DNA of 17,313 nt from Candidatus Rifleibacteriota bacterium (lineage in GTDB: Bacteria; Riflebacteria; Ozemobacteria; Ozemobacterales; Ozemobacteraceae), in contig JAFXRA010000281.1 in NCBI GenBank assembly GCA_017526725.1, forward strand, positions 1 to 17,313, in the 5' to 3' direction. The position numbers and the translations under genes were made by a program. The first letter of the stretch is position 1. Each line of letters begins with the position of its first letter. Under the pieces are notes generated by a model. It saw only the letters and a program-made list of their open reading frames with translations. It ran no database searches and was not told the DNA's origin. Below are positions 7,743 to 16,825 of the stretch, one piece after another.

Positions 7743-9755
7743 TTATTCTTGTTTTGTTTCTGTTTCAGTTTTTTCTTCCTGGTCTTGGGTTGTAGTAGGT
7801 GCTTCTATTGCAGCCGGTTCCGGTTGTGTTTCTATTTTGTTGTCTTCGGAAGCTTCTTTAATTGCTGGTTTTGAAGATGAGGGCAAAGGTTCTAGTTCTT
7901 CACCTTTTATTAATTTTGCAAATTCTTCAGCATTGATTGTTTCACGTTCTAGAAGAGCCTTTGAACATCTGTCCAGAAGTTCTCTGTTTTCTGTAAGAAT
8001 TCTTCTAGCTTCCTGGAAAGCCCAATCGATTATTTTCTTTATTTCTTCATCTATCTTTCTAGCTGTTTCTTCAGAAATATCGTTTCGCGTACTGAAATCA
8101 CGGCCAAGGAATACCGGTTGATTGCCTTCTGCAAGATGCAATGGACCTACTTCATCGCTCATGCCTAATTCGCAGACCATTTTACGAGCTATTTTGGTTG
8201 CACGTTCGATGTCGTTGGATGCACCAGATGTGATTTCGTTAAATACTAAATCTTCTGCAACACGGCCAGCAAGAAGCATACAAATCTGATTCTTCAAATA
8301 AGTTCTTGAAACAGAAAGTCGGTCTTCTTCTGGAAGCTGCATTGTTAGACCTAATGCCATACCGCGTGGAATAATAGTAATTTTGTGAACTGGGTCTGAA
8401 CCGGGCAGGAAATGTGCAACAAGAGCGTGGCCCATTTCATGGACTGCTGTATTGGTTTTTTCTTTTTCGGAAATAATACGGCTTTTACGTTCTGAACCAG
8501 CAATAACTTTATCTATTGATGCTTCGAAGTCAGACATAAGAATGACTTTTCTGCCTTTTCTAGCTGCCAATATTGCTGCTTCGTTGGCGAGGTTTGCCAA
8601 TTCAGCACCAGCAAAACCAGGAGTTCTTCTGGCGAGAACGTTTAAATCTACGTCGTCAGCGATAGGTTTTTCTCTGACGTGAATCTGTAGTATTTCTTCT
8701 CTGCCGCGAATATCAGGTCTGTCGACTACTATTTGTCTGTCAAAACGTCCAGGTCTTAAAAGTGCCGGGTCTAATACGTCTGGACGGTTGGTTGCGGCTA
8801 TAAGAATAATACCTTTAGTGTTGTCGAAACCATCCATTTCAACTAGAATCTGATTGAGAGTCTGTTCTCTTTCATCGTGACCACCGCCGAGACCAGCACC
8901 TCTTTGACGGCCGACAGCATCTATTTCATCCATGAATATAATACATGGAGCATTTTTTCTTGCCTGATCAAACAGGTCTCTGACTCTTGATGCACCGACA
9001 CCTACAAACATTTCAACAAATTCTGAGCCGCTGATATTGAAGAAAGGAACGCTTGCTTCACCAGCTACTGCTCTAGCCAGCAATGTTTTACCTGTGCCTG
9101 GAGGCCCGAACAAAAGAACGCCTCTAGGTATTTTTGCGCCTAAGTCAGTGAATTTTCTTGGGTCGCGTAAAAATTCAACAACTTCAAGCAAATCTTCTTT
9201 AGCTTCGTTGATACCGGCAACATCTTTAAAAAGTACTCGTTTTTCTGATGGATCTACCATTCTGGCACGGCTTTTTCCAAAGCTAAGAGCCTTAGCTCCG
9301 CCGCCCTGCATTTTGTTCAGAATAAAGAGCCAGGCACCGATTAGAATAATGAAAGGGAACCAATTTATAAGAAGATTCAACCACCAGGACATTTGTGCCG
9401 GAGGTTCTGCTTTGACTATTAATTTCTTTTCTGCGGCGGCTTTTCTTATAAGATTCATCAGTCCCGGGTCATCGGGTATAATAGTGTGAAAAGCCTGTGG
9501 CATTCTTGCTTTGCCTTTTTCAAGAGATACGCTTTCCTGATATTTACCAGATATCTCTCTGTCGTTGATTGTTATAGATATCAATTTGGCATTTGCATCA
9601 GGATTGTCTGTATTGTTAAGCAGCTGAATGAACCATGAATAGTCTTTTCTTTCAAATCTTTGGTTTACACCCAGGGAGTTTATTACAGAAAGGAGAAGCA
9701 CGCCCAAAAAGATATATAGGGCAATGGTTTTCATTTTATTTGGTTTTTCTTTCAT
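7743..9755 (-). CDS. ftsH: ATP-dependent zinc metalloprotease FtsH
   Basis: Membrane-bound AAA+ protease that degrades damaged membrane proteins and regulatory proteins; in other bacteria it also controls lipopolysaccharide synthesis. Two transmembrane helices (about 9-28 and 127-146) flank a small periplasmic domain. The AAA domain shows Walker A GPPGTGKT (217-224), pore motif FVGVG (250-254), Walker B IIFMDEID (272-279) and the second region of homology NRPDVLDP...RPGRFDR (323-340). The protease domain has HEMGH (439-443) with third zinc ligand D515. The protein is 670 residues; the last 50 form an acidic, Pro/Thr/Gln/Glu-rich and probably disordered tail. The leader lacks a good ribosome site (only a weak AGGT). 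It lies 98 bases downstream of the HEAT-repeat genes and ends at a strong terminator. Confidence 0.98.
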   Translation of the reverse strand: MKEKPNKMKTIALYIFLGVLLLSVINSLGVNQRFERKDYSWFIQLLNNTDNPDANAKLISITINDREISGKYQESVSLEKGKARMPQAFHTIIPDDPGLMNLIRKAAAEKKLIVKAEPPAQMSWWLNLLINWFPFIILIGAWLFILNKMQGGGAKALSFGKSRARMVDPSEKRVLFKDVAGINEAKEDLLEVVEFLRDPRKFTDLGAKIPRGVLLFGPPGTGKTLLARAVAGEASVPFFNISGSEFVEMFVGVGASRVRDLFDQARKNAPCIIFMDEIDAVGRQRGAGLGGGHDEREQTLNQILVEMDGFDNTKGIILIAATNRPDVLDPALLRPGRFDRQIVVDRPDIRGREEILQIHVREKPIADDVDLNVLARRTPGFAGAELANLANEAAILAARKGRKVILMSDFEASIDKVIAGSERKSRIISEKEKTNTAVHEMGHALVAHFLPGSDPVHKITIIPRGMALGLTMQLPEEDRLSVSRTYLKNQICMLLAGRVAEDLVFNEITSGASNDIERATKIARKMVCELGMSDEVGPLHLAEGNQPVFLGRDFSTRNDISEETARKIDEEIKKIIDWAFQEARRILTENRELLDRCSKALLERETINAEEFAKLIKGEELEPLPSSSKPAIKEASEDNKIETQPEPAAIEAPTTTQDQEEKTETETKQE

Positions 9756-9794
9756 ATCTATCGAGACCTATTTGTTATTTATCCTGATTATTTT

Positions 9795-9821
9795 ATTAAA
9801 GTCTATTTTTTATGATGACAA
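9795..9821 (-). promoter_or_regulatory. Candidate ftsH promoter
   Basis: Minus strand TTGTCA (9821-9816, 5 of 6 matches to TTGACA), then 15 bases, then TTTAAT (9800-9795, 5 of 6 matches to TATAAT). The spacing is shorter than the usual 16-18, which lowers confidence. It is the best candidate in the 98-base gap upstream of ftsH. Confidence 0.35.
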
Positions 9822-9853
9822 ATGCTATCACATTCAGCAAATACAATCAAATA

Positions 9854-10687
9854 TTATAAAAGCTTATATTTTTTTACTGCTTTCTCCCAGTCTTTCCAAT
9901 TTCCTTCTAAAGCCTTTGGTTCAAGCAGTTTAACTAATTGTGACGCATAGGAAAAAATCTGTGGATGATTGGTGTTTAATTCAGCAAGAGCTTCCAATGC
10001 TTTATCCCCTAATTTTAAAGTAGCTTTTTTTACCCTATCAAATTCTTTTTCATTTGATATTTCCGGTAGCCATACCGGTATAAGACGGGCATCTGTCATA
10101 TTAAAAACAACTTCTCTCGTATTGGGGTCCTTAATTGCCGAGAGATAAAAACCAGTGATATTGTCATCTGGCAAAGCTATTTTTAAAAGATTGTTTACAA
10201 TGGCTAACTTTATTCCGGGGTCTTTTTTCTGAAAATATAAGTTTTTTACAGCAAAAAAGATTGTGGGGTCGCCAATTTTGCCTAATGCTTCAACAGCATT
10301 TACAACTATATCGTTATTATCTGATTTTGTTAAAGAAATAATCTTTGAACTGGCTGCAGCATCTTCTAAGTCACCCAGTCTTTTCAAAATATTGATTGTA
10401 TCTTCTTTTGTATCGCAAGGAAGTTTATCTATAAGCTCATCAATAAATTTAGGAGTATTGGGGTCTTGGGGAAAAACACGCCAGCATCTTATTGCACTTG
10501 GGTCTAAGATTCTGACCCATGATGCACTGTTGCTCTGAGAATAAGTATTGAAAGACTTTTCTGCTTCTTCTATAGCTTCTGAGCGGTTGTGAGCATTTAC
10601 TGAGTATTCTATTTTGTATTTTTTAGTGCCGGGGCCCGACTCAGTATATTGAATAATTATTTTATAAGCTTTTTTGTCGTCTTTCAT
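9854..10687 (-). CDS. HEAT-repeat protein with a distinct N-terminal domain
   Basis: A 277-residue protein of unknown function. Residues 1-75 are not HEAT-like: they look like a small alpha/beta domain, with strands at YKIIIQY, YKIEYSV and WVRIL around a helix (SEAIEEAEKSF). Residues about 90-255 are helical, with a recognisable HEAT/PBS-lyase-type repeat VNAVEALGKIGDPTIFFAV at about 129-147 and weaker ones after it. No signal peptide or membrane helix, so probably cytoplasmic. It starts 11 bases after the larger HEAT-repeat gene and is most likely co-transcribed with it; the two products may bind each other or the same partner (inference). No clear ribosome binding site is seen, in keeping with translation coupled to the upstream gene. 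Confidence 0.7.
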   Translation of the reverse strand: MKDDKKAYKIIIQYTESGPGTKKYKIEYSVNAHNRSEAIEEAEKSFNTYSQSNSASWVRILDPSAIRCWRVFPQDPNTPKFIDELIDKLPCDTKEDTINILKRLGDLEDAAASSKIISLTKSDNNDIVVNAVEALGKIGDPTIFFAVKNLYFQKKDPGIKLAIVNNLLKIALPDDNITGFYLSAIKDPNTREVVFNMTDARLIPVWLPEISNEKEFDRVKKATLKLGDKALEALAELNTNHPQIFSYASQLVKLLEPKALEGNWKDWEKAVKKYKLL

Positions 10688-10698
10688 TTTACTGCTTG

Positions 10699-12411
10699 TT
10701 ATTCTTTAATTGTCTGAGCAAATCTGTCCAGAATCATTTCGTAAAATTCCGGCTTCAATCGACCTCTGTTGGCTTCATTCAGAAGAGGTATAAGGGCCCT
10801 GAGATCACCATGCCAGCTAAGAGCTTCAAGAGTGTTTCTGTAAACCATGTCTTCTGTGTCGTGAAGCATTCTGATAAGTATAGGTATTCCTTCCGGGTCG
10901 TCAATCTGACCAAGGGCAAAGACAGCAGAAGCTCTAACCCATCTGCTTCTGTCATGAGACATTTTTTCCAACTCAGAAAAAACTTCAGAATGACCGCTTT
11001 TCCATAGTGCTATTGCAGCATTAACTCTAACACGATCGTTTCTGTCTTTTAACAATGAAAAACAGGATTCTGCTAACCCTTCCCATTTATGGCTGGAAAG
11101 AGCTTCTATGGTATTGGCTCTTACTCTGGCGTCTTTATTTTTTAAATGGGGAATAAGGGTTTCTATACATTTGTCATGGCTGATTCTGCCTAATGCAGAT
11201 ACACCTGTTGCCATTACCCAGATGTCTGTACTCGGGGTGTTGACTATATTTAAAAGATTTTCAATTAATTCAGGGGATTTTATATTGACCGTTGCTTCGA
11301 TGGCATTGATTCTGAGCCATCTTTCTTTTGCAAAGAGAGCTTCTTTAACCAGATAAGATGCTTTGGAACTTCCTATTCTGCCTAAAACCAATAAAAGCTG
11401 TTCTTTTAAAAGTAAAGGCATTCTTTCGTAATCTAATAGAATTCGGTCTACTATTTTTTCGCCGATTTCCCCTAATGCTTCAATACTGGCTTTTTGTATT
11501 TCTTCATCTGTAGATTGAAGAAGCTTAAATAATTCGTCAAAGAGCAGTGGAGTCTTTTCAGCAGCAGCTTTTTTGATCAGAAGAATACGAATATTTTTTT
11601 CTTTTTCTATACTAAGAAGTTGTCGGATTATTTTAATTCTTTCATCTGAAGCAAAGAGATTCAAGCCTTCTAGAGAAGCCTTTCTAATATTAGCTCTATT
11701 GTCGCTGAACAGAATCTGATAGACATCTCTGTCTTCTATCAGCGGATGATAGTTCAATGAATCAACAATGATCTGGCGAACTTCTGAATTTGAAGATTTG
11801 GCAAGTCTTTTAATATGGTTAAAGGCACTCTGGTCTTTTAATCTTGAAAGAGCCAGGTTGGCTGTTAGAGAAATATTCCAATCGCCGTTTCCTGCCAGCA
11901 TTTTTAAAGAGGTATGACGTTCTGGTGACGGGTATTTTATGAAGTAGCTTATTGTTGCAGAAAGAAGTTCCGGGTCTCTTGTCTGCCCTAAAATTTCATT
12001 CATTAAAGAGCTTACTCTGATATCATTATAATCAGAAAGCAATTCAACAATCTTTTTTCGTAATGCAGCAGGCTGATCAGCACTACAGGCTTTTATAACA
12101 ATATCTTCGACTGATGATAAATCTATTTTCTTTAAACTATTGAAAGCTTCACTTGATATTTTTTCGTTAGGATTACCTACGAAATCAATAAGATATTTGA
12201 CGGAATCAGGGTTGCCTATTTGCCCTAATGATTTTATTGTTGCTGAAAGAATTTCTAAGTTTGGTGAAGCAAGCAAATCACAAAGTGCTTCAGAATGCTT
12301 TTTTATTTTTAGAATCCCTAGAGCAGCAATAGACATTAATTTAACTTCTCTATCAGAACTTTTAAGACCGTCAATAAGCTTTTCAAAACGTTTTTTAGAA
12401 GAATCAGTCAT
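10699..12411 (-). CDS. HEAT-repeat scaffold protein
   Basis: A 570-residue protein built almost wholly of HEAT-type helical pairs of about 30 residues. Typical units are visible: SATIKSLGQIGNPDSVKYLI (about 56-75), KASIEALGEIG (307-317), RINAIEATVNIKSPELIENL (367-386), RANTIEALSS (431-440), RVNAAIALWKSG (462-473), RASAVFALGQIDDPEGIPIL (493-512) and RNTLEALSWHGDLRALIPLL (525-544). Such solenoids bind other proteins and have no catalytic role of their own; no enzymatic motif is seen. No signal peptide or membrane helix, so probably cytoplasmic. A good ribosome site (GAGGAAAG) lies before the ATG. It is 25 bases after murA with no terminator between, which ties its expression to cell-wall precursor synthesis. 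Its partner cannot be read from the sequence. Confidence 0.85.
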   Translation of the reverse strand: MTDSSKKRFEKLIDGLKSSDREVKLMSIAALGILKIKKHSEALCDLLASPNLEILSATIKSLGQIGNPDSVKYLIDFVGNPNEKISSEAFNSLKKIDLSSVEDIVIKACSADQPAALRKKIVELLSDYNDIRVSSLMNEILGQTRDPELLSATISYFIKYPSPERHTSLKMLAGNGDWNISLTANLALSRLKDQSAFNHIKRLAKSSNSEVRQIIVDSLNYHPLIEDRDVYQILFSDNRANIRKASLEGLNLFASDERIKIIRQLLSIEKEKNIRILLIKKAAAEKTPLLFDELFKLLQSTDEEIQKASIEALGEIGEKIVDRILLDYERMPLLLKEQLLLVLGRIGSSKASYLVKEALFAKERWLRINAIEATVNIKSPELIENLLNIVNTPSTDIWVMATGVSALGRISHDKCIETLIPHLKNKDARVRANTIEALSSHKWEGLAESCFSLLKDRNDRVRVNAAIALWKSGHSEVFSELEKMSHDRSRWVRASAVFALGQIDDPEGIPILIRMLHDTEDMVYRNTLEALSWHGDLRALIPLLNEANRGRLKPEFYEMILDRFAQTIKE

Positions 12412-12436
12412 TTTCTTTCCTCTTTAATTGTGATTT

Positions 12437-13693
12437 TTATCCTTCGATGCGTGTAATATTTGCTCCAAGTCTGTTTATGCGGCCGACAAGGTCTTCGTAT
12501 CCGCGGTCTATATGATAAATTTGACTAATTTCTGTGTGCCCTTGAGCAACAAGACCGGCAAGAACCATAGCAGCACCTGCTCTTAAATCTGTTGCAGCAA
12601 CAGGGGCTCCTTCCAATGTTTTAACTCCATGAATTACTGCTGTTCTTTCATGAATGTTTATGTTGGCTCCCATTCTTGATAGCTCAGAAACATGCATAAA
12701 TCTGTTTTCAAAAATTGTTTCAGTAACAGAAGAAGTTCCTTCTGCCAGACACATTGCTGTCATTAACTGAGCCTGCATGTCTGTTGGAAAGCCAGGGTAA
12801 GGCAGGGTTTTTACTTCGCTTGCCTTTAGTCTGTCTTTAGAACTTGCGATAATATAATCTTTACCACATTCTATTGTAGCACCCATTTCTCTGAGTTTTG
12901 CTGTTAATGCCAGAAGATGGTCTGGATTGCAGTTTTCTACTCTGATGGGGCCTTTGGTCATTGCTCCGAGAACGGCAAATGTGCCTGCTTCTATACGGTC
13001 AGGCATTATGCTGTAGTTGCAGCCGCCTAATTCTTTTACACCTTCAACAATGATGCTTGGGCCACCAGCACCTTTGATTTTTGCACCTAAGGCATTGAGA
13101 AAGTTGGCTAAATCTACAATTTCAGGTTCTTGAGCTGCATTTTCGATGATTGTTTCCCCTTCGGCAAGGGTTGCAGCCATTATAAGGTTTTCTGTTGCTC
13201 CGACAGAAGGAAAATCAAGATGAATTTTGGTTCCGATTAAGCGGTCTGCAACAGCAACAGCACAGCCGCTTTCTATTGAAACCTTTGCTCCAAGTTCTTC
13301 AAAACCCTTTAAGTGAATATTTACTGGTCTAACTCCTATTGCACATCCGCCAGGTAGCGGAACTCTTGCTTTTTTTAATCTGGCAAGAAGTGGTCCCATT
13401 ACAAAAAAACTGGCTCTCATTGTTTTTACTAATTCATATGGAGCTTCTTCGCTTATTTTGCCTGAAGCATCAAATTCATAGCAGTTGTTTGAGGTGCGGG
13501 CTACTTTAACGCCTAAAGCTTCCAGAACTTTTGAAATAGTTGTAACATCGTTAAGAGCAGGAACATTTGTAAGTTTTACAGGCTTAGTGCTTAATATAAC
13601 ACCAGCAATTATCGGAAGTGCAGCATTTTTGGCTCCACTGACTTTTATTGTTCCTGATAATGGTTTTCCACCGTCAATTAGGATTTTGGCCAT
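12437..13693 (-). CDS. murA: UDP-N-acetylglucosamine 1-carboxyvinyltransferase (MurA)
   Basis: Transfers enolpyruvate from phosphoenolpyruvate to UDP-N-acetylglucosamine, the first committed step of peptidoglycan synthesis, in the cytoplasm. The 418-residue length is standard. Active-site residues are visible: K22 (KVSGAKNAALP), catalytic C117 in PGGCAIGVRPV, D305 in GFPTDMQAQ and R397 in HIDRGYEDLV. Having Cys rather than Asp at 117 predicts the fosfomycin-sensitive type (family knowledge, not tested here). The gene starts 4 bases after the dCMP deaminase stop. A possible AAAGGAT ribosome site is 17 bases away, longer than ideal, so translational coupling is likely. It is the only MurA copy in the window. 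Confidence 0.98.
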   Translation of the reverse strand: MAKILIDGGKPLSGTIKVSGAKNAALPIIAGVILSTKPVKLTNVPALNDVTTISKVLEALGVKVARTSNNCYEFDASGKISEEAPYELVKTMRASFFVMGPLLARLKKARVPLPGGCAIGVRPVNIHLKGFEELGAKVSIESGCAVAVADRLIGTKIHLDFPSVGATENLIMAATLAEGETIIENAAQEPEIVDLANFLNALGAKIKGAGGPSIIVEGVKELGGCNYSIMPDRIEAGTFAVLGAMTKGPIRVENCNPDHLLALTAKLREMGATIECGKDYIIASSKDRLKASEVKTLPYPGFPTDMQAQLMTAMCLAEGTSSVTETIFENRFMHVSELSRMGANINIHERTAVIHGVKTLEGAPVAATDLRAGAAMVLAGLVAQGHTEISQIYHIDRGYEDLVGRINRLGANITRIEG

Positions 13694-13697
13694 AATT

Positions 13698-14192
13698 TTA
13701 ATCTATTTTTATCCTTTCAAGCTTCATATTGACTTCTTTTAACATTTCTAAAGAGAGTTCGTCAGGATAATCCCCTAAGAATACTATACGTTTGATGCCG
13801 GCATTAATCAACATTTTTCCGCAAGTTACGCATGGCTGATGGGTACAGTATACCACACTATCTTTAAGAGAAACACCAAAAGCCGCTGCCTGCAAAATAG
13901 CATTCTGTTCAGCATGTAATCCTCTGCAAAGTTCCTGGCGCTGGCCAGAAGGTATGTGCTGAGCTTCTCTTAAACAGCCTTCCGGACGTTGAAAGCAATG
14001 AGCGACTCCGTTAGGAGCACCATTGTAGCCAGTAGCCAGAATTCTGTTTTCTCTGACTATTACTGCGCCAACCTGACGTCTGATACAGGTTGAACGCTGG
14101 GCAACCAATTTGGCTATTCGTAGAAAGTAGGTGTCCCAATCCGGTCTTTCATTCAATTCATTTTTTACCGAAGTTTTGCCGTTTTCTTCCAT
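13698..14192 (-). CDS. dCMP deaminase (ComEB family)
   Basis: Zinc-dependent deaminase converting dCMP to dUMP, feeding dTMP synthesis. The 164-residue protein carries the cytidine/deoxycytidylate deaminase signature: H93-A-E95 (zinc ligand and proton-shuttle Glu) and P120-C121-x-x-C124 (remaining ligands). Extra cysteines at 36, 66, 73 and 89 fit the second structural zinc site seen in some dCMP deaminases. The N-terminus [18 protein letters not shown] and the segment [20 protein letters not shown] are typical. The start is fixed by a strong AAGGAG ribosome site at 14203-14198, five bases before the ATG. It lies between rpiB and murA. A more general ComE-type deaminase assignment is possible, but dCMP is the likely substrate. 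Confidence 0.92.
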   Translation of the reverse strand: MEENGKTSVKNELNERPDWDTYFLRIAKLVAQRSTCIRRQVGAVIVRENRILATGYNGAPNGVAHCFQRPEGCLREAQHIPSGQRQELCRGLHAEQNAILQAAAFGVSLKDSVVYCTHQPCVTCGKMLINAGIKRIVFLGDYPDELSLEMLKEVNMKLERIKID

Positions 14193-14229
14193 TTTATCTC
14201 CTTGATTTTTATTGCTTTTTTAGAGATGT

Positions 14230-14664
14230 TTATTTGTTTATTTCAATTTTTTTAATGCGGTTTTCGTGGCGACCGCCTTCAAATTCTGTTGCTAAGAATC
14301 TGTCTAGAGCGTCTTTTGCGATTTCTTCGCCGATAATACGTCCGCCCATAACAATTATGTTGGCATTGTTATGTTTTCTAGAGAGTTCTGCTTCTAAGGA
14401 ACAGTGAACTAAAGCTGCTCTGATTCCTGGGTGTCTGTTGGCTGCTATAGAAATGCCTATGCCTGAACCGCAAACGAGAAGACCTTTTGAACTACTGTCT
14501 TCTAATACTTTTTCGGCAACTTTGTGCGCATAATCTGGGTAATCGCAAGAATCGGCTGTATAGGTTCCTAAGTCTTCAACCTGATGACCATTCTTTTCTA
14601 AATGGGCTATTAGAATTTTCTTTAAAGAAAGACCTGCATGGTCTGAACCGGCATATATTTTCAT
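14230..14664 (-). CDS. rpiB: Ribose-5-phosphate isomerase B (RpiB/LacA/LacB family)
   Basis: Interconverts ribose 5-phosphate and ribulose 5-phosphate in the pentose phosphate pathway. The 144-residue protein shows the family start MKIYAGSDHAGLSLK (with H9), the active-site Cys in LLVCGSGIGISIAANR (C65), the KHNNANI segment (H98) and the C-terminal RHENRI (H133, R136). The ATG is preceded by GGAG with 8-base spacing. It opens the rpiB, dCMP deaminase, murA cluster, a gene order also known from Firmicutes. Related isomerases acting on allose or galactose phosphates share the fold, but the neighbours are housekeeping genes, so RpiB is preferred. Confidence 0.95.
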   Translation of the reverse strand: MKIYAGSDHAGLSLKKILIAHLEKNGHQVEDLGTYTADSCDYPDYAHKVAEKVLEDSSSKGLLVCGSGIGISIAANRHPGIRAALVHCSLEAELSRKHNNANIIVMGGRIIGEEIAKDALDRFLATEFEGGRHENRIKKIEINK

Positions 14665-14730
14665 CTGTTAATCTCCATATGTACTATTTTGTTTTAAGTT
14701 TATGAACTTATTTCTCTTAACTTATTATTC

Positions 14731-14736
14731 ATTATA
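14731..14736 (-). promoter_or_regulatory. Possible -10 box for the rpiB operon
   Basis: A perfect TATAAT on the minus strand, 66 bases before the rpiB start codon in the 103-base gap after lptD. No convincing -35 box is found at 16-18 bases, so this is tentative. The gap contains no clear terminator for lptD, so read-through from lptD is also possible. Confidence 0.3.
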
Positions 14737-14767
14737 AACTATTTTTTGCTATAGACATATGTAATTT

Positions 14768-16825
14768 TTAGTAATTATCGTAACGTTGAGCAATCTGGTC
14801 ATATGCCGCAAGTTTTGCTGAAAGTTTATTGTCGTCAAAACCGTAATTGAAGCGGCCGCTATCATTCGGGAATGCTTTAAGATAGAATTCAACCCAGAAT
14901 TCTTTTCTTTCGTGATTATATTCAGCTCTTCCTTCCCAACAGTGCAGATCTCTTGTAATACCTATTGTCAATGGACTCATCTTATGGGTCAGATTGTTGT
15001 AAGTACCAGAAGTGTTAATAGCCCAAAGAGGTCTGATAACTGTCGAATAATTGAATGATGTTGTGGTGATCTTTTTATATTGCTGAGGAATTGAAATACT
15101 TGTGTCAAAAGACCAGTATTCTGTAGACATTCTGTAGCGGGCATTTAAGTTGTTGGCTTTTATTGCGCCGAAGTTGATTTTTGATAAGGGGGTTTCATAA
15201 TCAACAACGTAATCTCTTCGCATAAAGAATTCCCATGTTCTGTATGCATCTTGTCTAGAACGTCTTGAATAATCCCAATAAACTTGTTCCAATCTTCTTG
15301 TTGTTCTATTGTAGTTGAAATTCAGAGGATTAAATACCCATGAGTTTTCTGCAAATCTTAATCTGGTAGAAGTCTGATCTATGGTTGTAACGTTATCGAA
15401 TTTAAATGGTGAACGACCTTTGGAAGTCGAAACGTTATAGTTAAATTCCATACTAGCTACATTAGAAAACTTATGACTGGCTCTCACCATTGTATTACCA
15501 TTTTCACGTTCATTGCCGCCAGTGTAATAACTCTTTTCAAAGTTGTATGAAGGAGTAAACTGGAATCTGGGATGGATTTCTATTGCAGGAACGCTGAAAG
15601 ATAGTCTTCCGTCTTTCTTTTCTGTATCTTTCTTTCCTTCGCCTTCGCTTTCTTCGTAGTGACCATACATTCCGCTGAAATTAACTGTAAGAGGAATTAT
15701 CGGTGCTGTCCAGGATGGGAAACTGAAATTGATTTCCGGTAAGCGGTTAACAAACTGATAGGCTCTGTCTAGAATATATTTGTCTTTATCTATATCATAG
15801 AATTTATTTATATTGATTACCATATTCATAAACTTGAGCACAGGTCTGAATGTGGCTGTTACTGTCATATCCTGGTTTTCTGCCTGGCCGTTATATTTGT
15901 CGCCTGTATAGTTGATTGTGGTGCTTAAGGTTTCACCGCTTTTGAATGTTAAGTTGTAAGACCAGTTGAGTTGTTTATTATAATGGCCTTTTTTAGTTTC
16001 ATTCAAACTGTAGTAGTATAAAGAACCGTTTCCTTTGTCATGAGGAACAGAATAAGTGCCATTGAAGCCGAAGCCGAAACCTCTTTTTTCATACCAATCA
16101 TAATTGAGTTTCCCTGATAGATATTCGTTTACAAGGAGGTCTGTTGCAAGTTTTACATAATAGCCATCTATGTCTGAAGAACCTTGGCGCATAGTAAAGA
16201 ATTTGCCCCGCTTGTCTTCAGCCTGACTTTTATTTACTGCCTGATAGAAAATGGTCTTTCCGTGCCATTTTGCACGAAGACCTTCCATTGTCATTGAATG
16301 TCCCGGGTAGCTTTCAAGAAGTTTTGCTTCCAGGCTGTAGTGTGGGTTTTCTATATTATCGCAGGTTGTCTGCATAATTTCATGTGCAATAGTATGTTCT
16401 GGACTTACGTAGACGTCTTTGGCTTTAAAATAGTTGCGGCTTTTTTTGACTTCTGCATTGCGCATCCAGCCTTTGCCTGTCTGCATATTGTAAACGATGA
16501 AATCACCGCTGACTTCGTCATAACCTTTCCAAAAGTCTACGTTGCCCTGTGCAAATATGTCTTCGGTTCCTGTATTGGCTTGAATATTGTCACCACTTAT
16601 TTTCATATCCTGATAGGAAATGTAAGCTTTGCCTTTTGCTATGACTTGTTCATCTTTCGTTCTGTATTCCAGATAATCGCCATATACTTCAACAGGGTAT
16701 TTTTGTGTGTCTACAGAAACTTCGAAGGCAAAAACAGGATTAAAACACAAAAAACACAGAATTGCGAGGAAAATGACGCCTCGGATTTGCTTGATTTGCC
16801 CGTTTTTTATTATATGTTTCTGCAT
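14768..16825 (-). CDS. lptD: LptD-like LPS-assembly outer-membrane protein (OstA domain)
   Basis: Predicted outer-membrane component that inserts lipopolysaccharide into the outer leaflet. Signal peptide at residues 1-33 (hydrophobic core VIFLAILCFLCF, cleavage after VFA). Residues about 44-125 form the OstA/LptA-like beta domain: repeated short strands such as VEVYGDYLEYR, AKGKAYISYQDMKISGDNI and AQGNVDFWKGYDEVSGD. Residues about 210-655 are rich in aromatic alternating strands, as in an outer-membrane barrel. The segment LHCWEGRAEYNHERKEFWVEFYLKAFP (627-653) is close to the conserved LptD ending. Length 685 versus 784 in E. coli. After processing only two cysteines remain, C155 and C629. 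The N-region before the signal core is unusually long (17 residues). The ribosome site is weak. Transcribed divergently from the gene at 17002. Confidence 0.85.
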   Translation of the reverse strand: MQKHIIKNGQIKQIRGVIFLAILCFLCFNPVFAFEVSVDTQKYPVEVYGDYLEYRTKDEQVIAKGKAYISYQDMKISGDNIQANTGTEDIFAQGNVDFWKGYDEVSGDFIVYNMQTGKGWMRNAEVKKSRNYFKAKDVYVSPEHTIAHEIMQTTCDNIENPHYSLEAKLLESYPGHSMTMEGLRAKWHGKTIFYQAVNKSQAEDKRGKFFTMRQGSSDIDGYYVKLATDLLVNEYLSGKLNYDWYEKRGFGFGFNGTYSVPHDKGNGSLYYYSLNETKKGHYNKQLNWSYNLTFKSGETLSTTINYTGDKYNGQAENQDMTVTATFRPVLKFMNMVININKFYDIDKDKYILDRAYQFVNRLPEINFSFPSWTAPIIPLTVNFSGMYGHYEESEGEGKKDTEKKDGRLSFSVPAIEIHPRFQFTPSYNFEKSYYTGGNERENGNTMVRASHKFSNVASMEFNYNVSTSKGRSPFKFDNVTTIDQTSTRLRFAENSWVFNPLNFNYNRTTRRLEQVYWDYSRRSRQDAYRTWEFFMRRDYVVDYETPLSKINFGAIKANNLNARYRMSTEYWSFDTSISIPQQYKKITTTSFNYSTVIRPLWAINTSGTYNNLTHKMSPLTIGITRDLHCWEGRAEYNHERKEFWVEFYLKAFPNDSGRFNYGFDDNKLSAKLAAYDQIAQRYDNY

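Noticed and set aside
7738..8121. 127-codon plus-strand frame rich in Ser and Val opposite the 3' end of ftsH
   Set aside because: The Ser-rich composition mirrors the Glu/Lys-rich FtsH C-terminus in antisense; no start signal or family pattern supports it.
9037..9489. 150-codon plus-strand open frame inside ftsH
   Set aside because: It lies opposite the conserved Walker A and membrane region of FtsH, and its translation is a compositional shadow of that gene.
9854..12411. Phycobilisome lyase function for the HEAT-repeat proteins
   Set aside because: PBS-lyase-type HEAT repeats are a generic structural match. Nothing else in the window suggests phycobiliproteins or photosynthesis.
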